Below are positions 8,617-18,600 of a stretch of DNA of 64,000 nt, piece after piece. Below the pieces are notes generated by a model. The model made no database searches. It saw only the letters and a list, made by a program, of their open reading frames with translations, and had not been told where the DNA came from. Within the stretch, counting starts at the first letter, position 1, and every line of letters starts with the position of its first letter. The position numbers were made by a program, and so were the translations under genes. Location of the stretch: contig NZ_CP107929.1 in assembly GCF_036017915.1 (NCBI RefSeq), positions 2,321,001 to 2,385,000 on the forward strand. The letters are read 5' to 3'. The DNA is from Micromonospora sp. NBC_00421 (lineage in GTDB: Bacteria > Actinomycetota > Actinomycetes > Mycobacteriales > Micromonosporaceae).

Positions 8617-8949
8617 ATGCCAGAGATCTTCCAGATGGATCGCGTGGATCGGGTTGCCGACATTCTCTACGGAGTTGCGGTCGGTCAGGGCCTGATCGAG
8701 TACGGTCCACTGGCGCGACGCATCGGCATGCAGCCCCACCACCTGGGTCATCCACTCGACCAGGTTTCGAGGCGTGCCGCCGAAAAGGAGGAACCACTCT
8801 GGAGCGCGCTCGTCGTCGGCAAAGAGACCCGTCGTCCGCACATCGGCTTCTACGGTCTCGCTCGCGGGCTACGTCCCGAGTGTGCACACCTCAATGATGA
8901 GGACCTGTGGGAGAAAGAGCGTGATCGATGCTACATGGCTGCCCGTTGA
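8617..8949 (+). CDS. Hypothetical 110-residue protein
   Basis: The reading frame has protein-like composition: 'VADILYGVAVGQGLIEYGPLARRIGMQPHHLGHPLDQVSRRAAEKEEPLWSAL' (given here as shown by parts: a helix-turn-helix-like 'YGPLARRIG', then 'HPLDQVSRRA'). It recalls small actinobacterial proteins of unknown role that share 'YGxLARxxG' with HTH or alkyltransferase-like folds. The competing antisense frame (8380-8841) has poor composition and was rejected. Ribosome site weak ('ggatagg'). It is divergent from the operon at 8383 and precedes the DUF262 gene. Confidence 0.5.
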   Translation: MPEIFQMDRVDRVADILYGVAVGQGLIEYGPLARRIGMQPHHLGHPLDQVSRRAAEKEEPLWSALVVGKETRRPHIGFYGLARGLRPECAHLNDEDLWEKERDRCYMAAR

Positions 8950-9099
8950 CAACGGAATCCTAGCCCGCCGGGCACCTGAACAACTACCCCTCCAGATTGC
9001 GTCGACCAGGTCGGTTTGCTGATGAGCTCTCGACATGGGAGGGTCGTCGTCCGTCTACCCCACCCTCGATGCTGATGCGTCACGGACGAAGGAGGCCGT

Positions 9100-11148
9100 G
9101 TGCCCTTTCAAGCACCCATAACGATCACTACCGCTCTCGAGCGGATGGCTCGGCACGACTACGTCCTTCCCGCCATCCAGCGGGAGTTCGTCTGGGGACC
9201 CGATCGGATCTGCAAGCTCTTCGACAGCCTTATGCGGGGCTACCCGATCGGGTCATTCCTCTTTTGGAGGGTCAACGGGGACAAGGTTAAATCCTATACC
9301 TTCTACGACTTCGTGCGGACTTATCACGCCAGGAACTCCCCACACTGCCCGACCCTCGACGTGGAACGTGGCAGGGATGTGACCGCGATTCTCGACGGCC
9401 AGCAGCGGCTGACCGCCCTGAACATCGGTCTCCGCGGGTCGTACGCCGACCGCCTTCCCAGGATGCGTCACAACAATCCGCTCGCCTACCCGACGAAACG
9501 GCTACACATCAACCTCCTGGCCCAAGGCCACGATGACGAACTCGAACTGGCGTACCACTTCCGGTTCCTGACTGCGGACGAGGCCAAGAGTCGCAACGAG
9601 ACCACATTCTGGTTCCCGGTCTCGGAGATCCGCGACATCAGCGAAGGGGACCAGGTCTTCGACATCACCGCCCGCCACGATCTGGGCAACCTCGCTGGGC
9701 GGATGCTCTTCAAGCTCTACGAGGTGGTGAAACGTCAAACGTTGATCAACTACTTCGAGGAGGAGGACCAGAGCCTGGAGAAGGTGCTCAACATCTTCAT
9801 CCGGGTCAACAGCGGAGCGGTGCCCTTGTCCTTTAGCGACCTGCTGCTGAGCATCGCCACATCTCAGTGGCGGGAGCGCGACGCGAGAGAAGAGATCCAC
9901 GCCCTGGTCGACGACCTCAACCGCACCGGGCAGGGCTTCAGCCTCGATAAGAACAGCGTCCTGAAAAGTGGTCTGGTTCTGCTCGGGAAGGGCGACATCC
10001 GGTTCAAGGTCGACAACTTTGACCGACACACGATGCTCGCCATGGAAGAAAGCTGGGACGACATCGAGCGGGCTTTGCGGCTCGCCGCCCAGCTACTCAG
10101 CGATTTCGGTTTCTCTTCGGCGACACTACCGGCCAGCAGCGTGATCATCCCGCTCGCCCACTACACACACCTCCGTCAGCTCGACACAGGTTACCTGCGG
10201 CGGACAAGCGATGCCGCGGACCGCGAAGACATCCGTCGGTGGCTGCTGCGAGCGGTCATCAAGGGTGGCATCTGGGGCAGCGGCCTCGACACCTTGCTTG
10301 GCGGTCTTCGGACGGTCCTGGACACTGAAGCGCGGAATGGATTCCCGCGTGCCGCGCTCGAACGCGAAATGGCACGGCAGGGTAAAGGGCTGCGGTTTGA
10401 TCCGATTGAAGTAGACGAACTTCTGGATCTGAAGTACGGAGCGACGAAGACATTCGCACTGCTGGCGCTACTCTACCCCGGCATCGACGTACGCAACGCA
10501 TACCACGTCGACCACGTGTACCCGAGAAGCAGATTCACCAGAGCCCGCCTTCGCGCTGCAGGCATCCCGGAGGAGGACATTTCCGTCTACCTCGATCGCG
10601 TCGACCGGTTGGGAAATCTCCAACTCCTGGAGGGGACAGAGAACGTCGACAAGCGCGCCACCCTTCCAGCTGAGTGGGTCGGTCTGGCTTACCCGAATTC
10701 CGTTGCCAGACAGGGCTACCTGGACCGCAATGACCTTGGTGAGCTGCCGCCGCTTCCCGACTTCCTGAGGTTCTACGACCAACGGCGTGCGCAGATGCGT
10801 GAGCGCCTCCTGCGCCTACTCGACGTGGACCTCTCCGTAGTGCCGGTAACACGGGAACCGGCAGAGGATTCCGGTGACCGCTCATCGACCGAGCGCCGAT
10901 CGCCCGTACCCGGGTCCCGCCGTCGTGATATCGCTGCCCACATCATCTCGGCGTTCTCCTCGCAGGCACCGCACGCGTTCCTGACGATCAACGAGATCAG
11001 GAACCATCGCAGCGCTGAGTACGGCGACGAGTTTCCATCCGCCGGGGCGATATCGGCACGGCTTTTCCCGGCCACGGGCAGCTGCACCGTCCCGGGTGTC
11101 ATACCCGACATCAACGAACGCGGCGTAAGGGGTGCGCGGAAAGCGTGA
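9100..11148 (+). CDS. DUF262/HNH (GmrSD-like) restriction protein
   Basis: A 682-residue protein, GTG start after 'aaggagg'. The N-terminal DUF262 (ParB-like) domain shows 'YVLPAIQREFVWGPDRICKLFDSLMRGYPIG' in two stretches and the signature 'ILDGQQRLTAL' near residue 95, where the DGQQR motif binds and hydrolyses nucleotide in GmrS. 'FIRVNSGAVPLSFSDLL' follows. Near residue 468 'YHVDHVYPRSRF' marks a DUF1524 HNH-type His-Me nuclease. A further 120-residue basic tail may bind DNA. Fused GmrSD proteins are type IV restriction enzymes that cut modified phage DNA. This gene stands alone at the edge of the island and is less GC-rich than the flanking core genes. Confidence 0.85.
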   Translation: MPFQAPITITTALERMARHDYVLPAIQREFVWGPDRICKLFDSLMRGYPIGSFLFWRVNGDKVKSYTFYDFVRTYHARNSPHCPTLDVERGRDVTAILDGQQRLTALNIGLRGSYADRLPRMRHNNPLAYPTKRLHINLLAQGHDDELELAYHFRFLTADEAKSRNETTFWFPVSEIRDISEGDQVFDITARHDLGNLAGRMLFKLYEVVKRQTLINYFEEEDQSLEKVLNIFIRVNSGAVPLSFSDLLLSIATSQWRERDAREEIHALVDDLNRTGQGFSLDKNSVLKSGLVLLGKGDIRFKVDNFDRHTMLAMEESWDDIERALRLAAQLLSDFGFSSATLPASSVIIPLAHYTHLRQLDTGYLRRTSDAADREDIRRWLLRAVIKGGIWGSGLDTLLGGLRTVLDTEARNGFPRAALEREMARQGKGLRFDPIEVDELLDLKYGATKTFALLALLYPGIDVRNAYHVDHVYPRSRFTRARLRAAGIPEEDISVYLDRVDRLGNLQLLEGTENVDKRATLPAEWVGLAYPNSVARQGYLDRNDLGELPPLPDFLRFYDQRRAQMRERLLRLLDVDLSVVPVTREPAEDSGDRSSTERRSPVPGSRRRDIAAHIISAFSSQAPHAFLTINEIRNHRSAEYGDEFPSAGAISARLFPATGSCTVPGVIPDINERGVRGARKA

Positions 11149-11159
11149 GCTGACGCCCA

Positions 11160-11485
11160 CCGCTGCGCCCGGCCCGGTACTCGGGGACTATCGGCATGGA
11201 CGCCTGCATGTGCTGACGCAGCGCTTCGAGGGCAGGCTCCGGGTCCGGCGGGCATCCGAACAGGATGCAGCCCCATGGCGTACAGGTCGGTGGCCGGTCC
11301 CACCGGTCACCCCCGCGCATGCTCCGGCCCGATGTAGGCGGGAGTATGGAGGGCTCTCCGGTGGCTGTGAGCCGGGAGTTCTCAGCCGGCTCAAGCAACG
11401 CGGCGATCGAGGCTGACCGGGCGACGGGTGGCTGAGGTTCCTCGGCGGCCACGAACGATTCGACGAGCAGCACGATCGCGCTTGG
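11160..11485 (-). pseudogene. Relic of a Ser/Thr protein kinase gene (degenerate copy of the kinase at 12533-13387)
   Basis: Minus-strand reading shows 'EEPQPPVARSASIA' joined directly to 'ALLEPAENSRLTATG', then frameshifted 'WGCILF' and 'ALRQHMQASMPIVPEYR'. Each piece matches the intact kinase gene 1.4 kb away. The relic lacks start and end. It has a clean internal deletion removing the equivalent of intact-kinase residues about 119-159, hence both the HRD catalytic loop and the DFG motif. It also has several small indels. It cannot encode an active kinase. It directly follows the phosphotransferase gene. Confidence 0.85.
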
Positions 11486-11499
11486 GCTCGTCGCCGCCC

Positions 11500-12452
11500 T
11501 CAGCCGAGCCCTCCGGCGAACGGCGTCGCCCGCCACTGGTCGAGCATGCCGCCGAGGGCGTCCGCCAGCATCGGCAACTGGGGGGCCAGGGCGAGACAGG
11601 AGACGCCCCGCAGCATCCCCACCGCCGTCACGAAGCGCAGCACGTCCCCGTCGAGGTCCCGCATGTTCCGGTGCTGCGCCGCCGCCGGTAGGCGGCCTCG
11701 CCGTCCGGACCGACGCCGACGACGTCCCACTCGACGGGCCCCAACGTCACCATCTCGAAGTCGGCGTAGCGATACCCGTCCACCCCGGCGACGATGTTCA
11801 CGACCGGGGAGTCTCCGTGGACGGGTTGCAGGTCGACCCCGGGAAATGTCTTCTCGAACAGCTCGCGGGAGCGCACGAGGGGTTCCAGCACCTGCCATTC
11901 ACGGCGGGCGCGGTCCAGGTCGGCCGGGTCGATGAGGTCGGGCTGGCCGTCGAGCGCGACGAGGCCGTCCTCGACGAGCTGGGGTTCGGCGGCGGACAGG
12001 AAGGACAACTCACCCGGGTAGTCACGCAGAGCGGCGTGCAGCTCGGATACGAGGCCGCAGCTCGCCACATAGTCAGGCTCCCCGGCCGGGGCCAGCTCGA
12101 TCAGCTGCCAGAACGTCATCGAGAAACCGTCGTGCCGGACGGGCTCCCGGGGCACGAGAGGGCTGGGCGGAATGACCGGCACGCCCCGCTCCGCGAGCCA
12201 TCCCGTCACGTCCAGCTCGGCCCGCTGCCGGCCGGCCACGCTGTCGAGGTCCGCATAGCCGGGCAGGACCGTGGGCAGCCGGGCCACGACCGGCGACGGC
12301 GCCAGGTGCACGACCACGGAGAAGGCTTCGTAGAGTACGCGGGCGTCGGTCACGTCGAGCCCCTGTGCGCGTCTGACGTGGACAGCCGCGTCAACCGCGC
12401 GCCGGGTCCGGTGGGAGATCTGCTCCGGAGTCATGAAGCACGCTACCGACAC
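11500..12452 (-). pseudogene. APH-family phosphotransferase, frameshifted near the C-terminus
   Basis: The GTG start at 12452 follows 'aggaga'. The first frame gives an aminoglycoside/choline-kinase-like fold with 'VHGDSPVVNIV' (Brenner HGDxxxxN motif) and 'YRYADFEMVTLGPVEWDV' in place of the DFD metal-binding strand. At 'EAAYR' the frame goes off into 'RRRSTGTC' low-complexity sequence. The neighbouring frame resumes sensible sequence 'AAAQHRNMRDLDGDVLRFV' to a stop at 11500. The break lies in the CGG run around 11681-11692 and needs one missing or two extra bases. It could be a real mutation or an assembly error in a GC repeat. Family members phosphorylate small-molecule hydroxyls; substrate unknown. 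It is last in the operon headed at 22045. Confidence 0.75.
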
Positions 12453-12532
12453 GTCGGCATCTCCTCGGCCGTCTGGCCGCCGCCCTGATCGGCGCGGGCC
12501 GCCCCGCCAAATCGCAGAGACCCCGCGTCCGA

Positions 12533-13387
12533 TCAGTCGCCCGGGGTGGGCGCGGCGGCGAAGGGCAGCAGTAGTCGCCTTACCTGAGCGGCCGTCGCCG
12601 GGCGGTCGGCAGGCTCCTTGGCCAGCAGACAGAGCAGCAGGTGGGCAAGGTCGTCCGGCACATCGGGCCGATACTCGTGGACTACCGGCACGGGTGCCTG
12701 CATGTGCTGGCGCAGCACATCGAGGGCAGTTCCCGCCTGGTACGGCGGGTGTCCGGCGAGCATCTCGAACAGGATGCAGCCCAACGCGTACAGGTCGGCG
12801 GCCGGTCCCACCCGGTCACCCCGCGCCTGCTCCGGGGCGATGTAGGCGGGGGTACCGAGGGTCTGGCCGGTGGCGGTGAGCCGGGAGGTCTCAGCCGGCT
12901 CAAGCAACGCGGCGATCCCGAAATCCAGGACCTTGACGGCACCGGTCCGGGTGACCATCACATTGTGCGGTTTGAGGTCACGGTGGACCAATGATGCCGC
13001 GTGCGCGACGGAGAGCACCTCGCACACCTGCGCGGCGATCGAGGCTGATCGGGCAACCGGTAGCTGAGGCTCCTCGGCGATGAGATCAGCCAGCACCACC
13101 CCGGTCACCAACTGCATCACGAGGTAGAGGTCGCCGTCGTACTCACCAAGGTCGTAAACCGCTGGCACTCCGGGGTAGTCGAGACGGGCCGTGGCACGGG
13201 CTTCCCGCCGGAACCGTTTGACAGCCGTCGACCGCTCGTCCTCGGGCACCTCCGCCTGGCGAAGGAACTTGACGGCGACCGGGCGGTCGAGACGCTCGTC
13301 ATGTCCGGCCCACACCTGACCCATCCCGCCCCGGCCGATCGGATACGTCAGTTCATACCGAGCGTTGATGCGGTCTCCCGCCTGCAC
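12533..13387 (-). CDS. Eukaryotic-like Ser/Thr protein kinase, cytoplasmic (no membrane segment)
   Basis: A 284-residue protein that is essentially a bare kinase domain. The GTG start at 13387 has 'gggagg' six bases upstream. The longer open frame to 13561 overlaps the helicase gene and is not used. Motifs: glycine loop 'GRGGMG' (18-23), K40 in 'VAVKF', catalytic loop 'HRDLKPHN' (135-142), DFG (155-157), 'GTPAYIAPEQ' (178-187). No transmembrane helix or PASTA domain, unlike PknB. It follows the UvrD-type helicase by 43 bases in the same direction, so it is part of that operon and probably phosphorylates an operon partner or a host factor. A decayed copy lies at 11160-11485. Confidence 0.88.
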   Translation of the reverse strand: MQAGDRINARYELTYPIGRGGMGQVWAGHDERLDRPVAVKFLRQAEVPEDERSTAVKRFRREARATARLDYPGVPAVYDLGEYDGDLYLVMQLVTGVVLADLIAEEPQLPVARSASIAAQVCEVLSVAHAASLVHRDLKPHNVMVTRTGAVKVLDFGIAALLEPAETSRLTATGQTLGTPAYIAPEQARGDRVGPAADLYALGCILFEMLAGHPPYQAGTALDVLRQHMQAPVPVVHEYRPDVPDDLAHLLLCLLAKEPADRPATAAQVRRLLLPFAAAPTPGD

Positions 13388-13430
13388 TGTCAGCCTCCCT
13401 GGTCGCCGGGTCCGCCCATGCTGCCGGCGC

Positions 13431-15620
13431 TCATGGCTGTTGGCGCTGCACGAGGCGGCTGGTGAGGAAGGGGCTGGGAGTGCCGTGCCAGAACACCACC
13501 AGTTCGTCTCGGGGGCGGGTGGCGGCGACGAAGAGCAACGACCGGTCACGCTGACGCTCACGCTGGTAGCGTTTGGGGTCGGTGTCCCGGTGCCGGTTGA
13601 TCAGTTGGCGGGGCACGAGGCCGTCCGCCACCCCTGCGATGATCATCCGCTGGTATTCCAGGCCCTTGAACCGGTGCATCGTGCCGACATGGACGCCGTC
13701 GGGTTGCTTCGGGCCGTCCGGGCCGATCTCCACCACCGGCAGCCCGTCGGCCTCAAGCGTGGCGATCACGTCCGCCGCCAATTCCCTGGTAGGTACGCAG
13801 ACGGCCACGGATCCGTCGACCGGTCTGCCCCACCCGTGCAGCTGCGCAATGACGAGTTCCCGCTCCTGAGCCCAGGTCGCCGCGCCACGGAAGGTCGGCC
13901 GTCCGCCTCGCAGTAGCGACCGGTAGCCCGCCAGATCCTCCTCACCGCCGTCGAGATCGTCGTACACCTCCCCGGTCATGATCTGTAGGGCGTCCGCCAG
14001 GATCTGCCGGGTGGTGCGGTAGCTCAGGGTGAGCCGGGACGAGCGGCCCCGGATGTTGACGCCGAGGCTGCCCAGGGTGACGTGATTGTCATAGATGCGC
14101 TGATGGGTGTCGCCGGTGAGGAACATGTCGTCCGGGCCGGGCGCGACCATGGCGCGCAGCATCTTCCAGTGCGCGGCGCTGAGGTCCTGCGCCTCGTCGA
14201 CGACGACGTGACGGTAGCGGGGCCGGTAGAACCCGCCAGAGGACTCCGCAGAAAGGCTGCCGTGGTGGGCCGCCGTCCGGTCCATTTCGAGGCGGGCGGC
14301 GCGCTGGGCGACCTGACGCCAGGTCCACACCCCCCGGCTCTCCAGCCAGTTGGTAAAGCGTTCGGTCAGCTGCCAGATCTGGTCCCGCTCGATCCGGGTG
14401 AGGCTGCGACCACGCTGGGGGCGGCGGGCCTTGAAGTAGTCGGTACGGGAGGTGAGCACCTGCCCCAGGATCACCTGCGTCCACTCGGCGGCGAGGAAAT
14501 CCGCCTCCCATCCGGATTCCCCCGCCTCGACGAGGAAGTCGGCCCACAGGTCGGGGACCCGGTTGTCGTCGACCACCCGACGACCGCCGCCGGACTTCGC
14601 CTCGGCGACCACCCGGCTGGCCAGTCGGTCGATGTTGATGATGTCCACCCGGGACACCAACTCCTGGCCACCCAACGCCATCAGCCGGGTACGCAGGTCG
14701 GCCGCGAGATTGCGGTTGAAGGTGGTGAGCAGGATCGGCTTGTCCGCTCCGGGCGGCAGTTGCCGGGCCAGGTGGGCGACCCGGTGCAGGGCAACGATGG
14801 TCTTGCCGGTGCCCGGTCCGCCCCCAACCCTGGCCGGCCCGCGGTACGAACGCTCCACCAGCTTGCGCTGAGTGGGATGCAGAAAGATCTGCCACCGCTC
14901 GAATGCCTCACCCAGCATCGCCTGCAACGCCTCGTCGTCGGAGGTCACCTGCGTCGCCGGGCGTTCCACCGCCGCCTCGAAGTCGTCCGGGTCGACCTGG
15001 TCATCGGCGCGTACCGGCTCGGTGACCTGCTGGAGGACCTCGTCGTAGGGGGTGCCGTCGAAGAGCGCGAAGAGCACGTCGGTGGTGAGCTGGGGCGCCC
15101 GGTCAAGCAACTCCAGCAGTTCCGCCTCGGTCGTGAGGTCACGGATCTGCGGCAGCAGCGGTTCGGAGACGCCGAGTTCCCGCAGTTGCCCGTCGGTGTA
15201 CGCGGCGAAGAGCGGCTGCTGCGCGATCAACGGCGCGACCTCCACCTCGGGTGGGACGACCCGTCCGATGATGCTGTCGCCGACCGGGCCCAGGTCGACG
15301 ACCTCGATGCCGCCGGTGATCCGGTTGATCCGGTACGCGTACCGGCTGAGATCGTCGTACACCTCGCCACGGTGCTTGACCGCGACGAGCAGGTAGTCGC
15401 GTTCGACGATGTGCAGCAGCAGAGCGCGGTAGTCCTTGTTGACCCGGGCGGACATCAGCCGGGAGTCGCCGTTGAGCGCCTTCAGGTTCAGCCCGGGGTT
15501 CTCCGGGTTGTGCCGGAACTTGTGCATGAACTCGTAGACCGCGCCGATGTCGGCCCGGGTGAGCTTCATGACCTCCTTGTCGGCGCGGTCCAGCATGCGC
15601 AGGGTTGCCCCGTTGTTCAT
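13431..15620 (-). CDS. UvrD/Rep-type superfamily 1 helicase with RelE-like N-terminal domain
   Basis: A 729-residue protein. The start overlaps the stop of the large helicase gene (ATGA), so it is translationally coupled. Residues 1-100 resemble a RelE/YafQ-type toxin fold: 'MSARVNKDYRALLLHI', then 'YLLVAVKHRGEVYDDLSRYA'. Residues 230 onward are an SF1 helicase: Walker A 'GGPGTGKT' (267-274), 'TFNRNLAADLRTRL', DEAQD Walker B ('VVVDEAQDLS'), 'TGDTHQRIY', 'LSYRTTRQI' and 'GTMHRFKGLEY' as motifs III-V, and 'FVAATRPRDEL' as motif VI. No nuclease domain is seen. Expected activity: ATP-driven 3'-5' DNA unwinding. Context suggests antiphage function together with the DUF1998 helicase. Confidence 0.85.
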   Translation of the reverse strand: MNNGATLRMLDRADKEVMKLTRADIGAVYEFMHKFRHNPENPGLNLKALNGDSRLMSARVNKDYRALLLHIVERDYLLVAVKHRGEVYDDLSRYAYRINRITGGIEVVDLGPVGDSIIGRVVPPEVEVAPLIAQQPLFAAYTDGQLRELGVSEPLLPQIRDLTTEAELLELLDRAPQLTTDVLFALFDGTPYDEVLQQVTEPVRADDQVDPDDFEAAVERPATQVTSDDEALQAMLGEAFERWQIFLHPTQRKLVERSYRGPARVGGGPGTGKTIVALHRVAHLARQLPPGADKPILLTTFNRNLAADLRTRLMALGGQELVSRVDIINIDRLASRVVAEAKSGGGRRVVDDNRVPDLWADFLVEAGESGWEADFLAAEWTQVILGQVLTSRTDYFKARRPQRGRSLTRIERDQIWQLTERFTNWLESRGVWTWRQVAQRAARLEMDRTAAHHGSLSAESSGGFYRPRYRHVVVDEAQDLSAAHWKMLRAMVAPGPDDMFLTGDTHQRIYDNHVTLGSLGVNIRGRSSRLTLSYRTTRQILADALQIMTGEVYDDLDGGEEDLAGYRSLLRGGRPTFRGAATWAQERELVIAQLHGWGRPVDGSVAVCVPTRELAADVIATLEADGLPVVEIGPDGPKQPDGVHVGTMHRFKGLEYQRMIIAGVADGLVPRQLINRHRDTDPKRYQRERQRDRSLLFVAATRPRDELVVFWHGTPSPFLTSRLVQRQQP

Positions 15621-18600
15621 CGACGTTCTCCCCCGCCTGTCGCCCTGATCTGTGCCGTCAACTCGTCCACCGCCCATTCCCGCGCGGTGCGGGCGTGCCA
15701 GCCCGCCTCGGCGTACGCCCGGTCGCGGTCCTCGGTTTCCGGGTCGTCGTCCTGCCCCGTGAGCACCACGGCGATGCGCTGGTCCGGCCAGGCGAGTTCG
15801 GCGGGCCAGCCCTGGTCGCCCAGCTCGTAGCCGACGATCGGCGCGGGCAGGCCCTGCCGGGCGAGCTGCTGCACCAACTGACCCAGAGTGATCTCGTCCG
15901 GGTCCAGGAAGCGCAGGACATCGCGCCACGGTGATTCCTCGTCGAGCGCCGCCGCTTCAGCGGGCGGCGACTGGGCGGTGACGCCGAGCCACGTCGCCGT
16001 CTCCTCGTCGAGCGGCAGCGCGCGTTGGGCGAGCGTGAAGCCGGTGCCTTCGGTGACCGCCATCGAGGCTGGCTCGAAGGCGTCGAGGGCGGACACGGCG
16101 AGCTGGCCGGCGTCCCCGCCGCCGTTGGTCAGGAACTGGATCACGTTGCCCCAGGTGAGCCAGCCGGCCCAGCGTTCCTTGTGTGCCGGGTCGGCGATCG
16201 CGCCGGGCAGATCGCCGACGACGGTCAGGGCGGTCCAGGTGGGCAGCGGCTTGCTGCGGCCGTCAACGACGAGGATGACCGGGCAGTCGGCATTGTCCCG
16301 GGCGCGCGCGATCATGATGTGCCGGGCGTTCGGTCCCGGCAAGGGCTCCCCCTGCAGTGCGGCCAGCACCCGCTGCGGCACGCCAGCGGAATCAGTGGCG
16401 GTGTTCTCCCGGGCCTGTTTGAGCAGGCCCGCCGCGGTGGCTTCGGCCCGGCGCTGCCAGCGGGTGAGGTCCGGCTCGGCGAGGAAGCGCATCAGCTGTT
16501 CGACGGGGTTCACCCAGACGGTGGCCTCCAGCTCGTCCGGGTCCGCGCCGGGGAGGAACCTGCGGTAGTTCTCCCTGGCCGCCTGCTGGCAGACCCCGCC
16601 GTACGGGGTCCACCGCCCCGGCCCGTCCGGGTTCCCCCAGGTCTTGACATCGTCCCAGGTGGCGGCGAAGACGAGATAACCGTGGGCGCGCAGCCGGGCC
16701 CGTTTCTCGGCGTCGTCGGCGAGCCGGTTGTGCGCGGCGGTGGCGTGGTACTTGAAGCCGTCGAGGTAGACGGCCACCTCGGGCGACGAGCCGTCCAGGC
16801 GCTTGAAGTGCACGTCGGGCCGGGTGCCCTTGACGGTGTTCTGCAGCTTCATCTGCCAGTGCGTGGCGTTGTGCCCGTCGGCGCTGACGAACCGCAGGTC
16901 GGCGATGCGGGCGCCGTCGTGGTCGGTGCGTCGCTCGATGCGCAGACCCGACCCCGGCGCGTCACCGAGGGCGAGCAGTTTGGTGAGGAAGCGCATCTCC
17001 AGTTCGCTCTCCACCTGGTGGATCAGCGAGATCTCGTCGGTGCGGGTGCCCTCCTCGACGGTCCAGGTGTCGAGGAGCCGATCCAGCATGCCCAACGCCC
17101 CGTCGCGGCTCATCAGCGCGAACTCCTCGTTGCGGGCGTAGCGCAGCAGGCAGCGGTGGCAGACGTCCCGGCCCTCGTGCCGGCAGACGCAGTCGGCGAT
17201 CCGTTGGCGGGCCAGTTCGAGGATGCGACGGAACTCCTCGGAGCGGGCGAGCCGGTGCAGGTATCCAGTGCCCTGCGGCTGGGTGTCGTAGACGACCACG
17301 AAGTTGCGGGTGCCGTCGCTCTGCCCGTCGGGCATGGTGGACGACACGACCTGCAGGTGTGCTGGGTCGCCGCCGTACTGGGCGGCGATGCCGAGGCGCA
17401 CGGCGGCGGCGAAGGAGACGACGCGCTCCGCCACCACGGCGGTCGCCGCCGGGATCAGGATGCGCAACGCCTCGGTCTCCAACTGGTGCGCCAGGATCAG
17501 CTCCACATGGGTTCCCGGCCCGGCCGGCGAGCGCCGGTACGGGCACCACGGCCGGTGGTGCTCGGCGCCCTGCACCACTGTCGATCCGGAGGCCTGCGCG
17601 GCGAGTTGCTGCCCCACCGCCGGTGCGCCGTCGACCGTGGTGCCGCCGCAGGAGGTGCAGGTGTGGAACCGGTTGATCCGGACCTCGTCGCCCGCGAAGA
17701 ACTCGGCGGCCCGGTCGTAACGCTGCGCGCCGAGGTTGAAACGGCGGATCACCGCGTGCCGGCTGTAGTCGACACCGAAGGTGTCCCGTGCGTGTCGCCA
17801 GGAGGAGTCGACCCTGGCGGGGTCGATGTCGACGGCGATGGCGGTGGCGTAGAAGCGCCGTACCCGGTCGTCGCTGTCGTCGCGGATGCGCGCGTCGTCG
17901 CGCCGGTCGCGGCTGAGCACCCGGGTCGGCTGGAGGACCTGGAAGAGCCGCCCGTGGTCGGCGATGCCCGGGTCGGTGCAGCGCGGGCAGGCGCTGGTGT
18001 CCTCCTTGGCCAGGTGGGTCCGGACATAGCCGCACTGGGCACAGACCCGCCACTGCTCGTACGCGGGCCGGTCGGTCGGGCCGACATCGAGCCCGGAGAT
18101 CTCGTGCTGGTAGCCCCGCACGTAGTAGCTGTTGCCGGGGGCGATCTCGACAAGCGCCTGCCGGGCGGGGCGGGCGTACTCGCGCAGTTCGCTGTGGAAC
18201 CGGCGGTCGCCGTTGCTCTTGTCCTCCCAGGTCAGGGTCGCTTCCAGGTCGGTGCGGGTGTCGATGAGCGCATAGTTCGGCAGCAGCCCGAATTCGACGA
18301 GCGTGCCGTGGGCGGCGGCGGCGCTGACGTCGCGCAGCCGGCGACGGACCGCACCCTCCTCCGCCTTCAACATCTTGATCTCGCGGGCGTGGTCGGGGTC
18401 GCTGGACACCAGCGTGCCCCGGGCGGCGGCGAGTTCCTGCAACCGGCGTCGCAGGTCGGCCAACCGGGACTCCCACACCTCGTCGGCCTCCTTGACCCGG
18501 TGGACGATGCCGTCGACCGCGAACTCGCGCAGCTGGTCGGCGGCGGCCCGCAGGATCCTGTCGCCGAAGAGGGTAAGGAACTCCTGCACCAGCCGGCCGC

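Noticed and set aside
8380..8841. Minus-strand frame of 153 codons overlapping the 110-residue plus gene
   Set aside because: Unnatural composition at its end and no ribosome site; the plus-strand frame is better.
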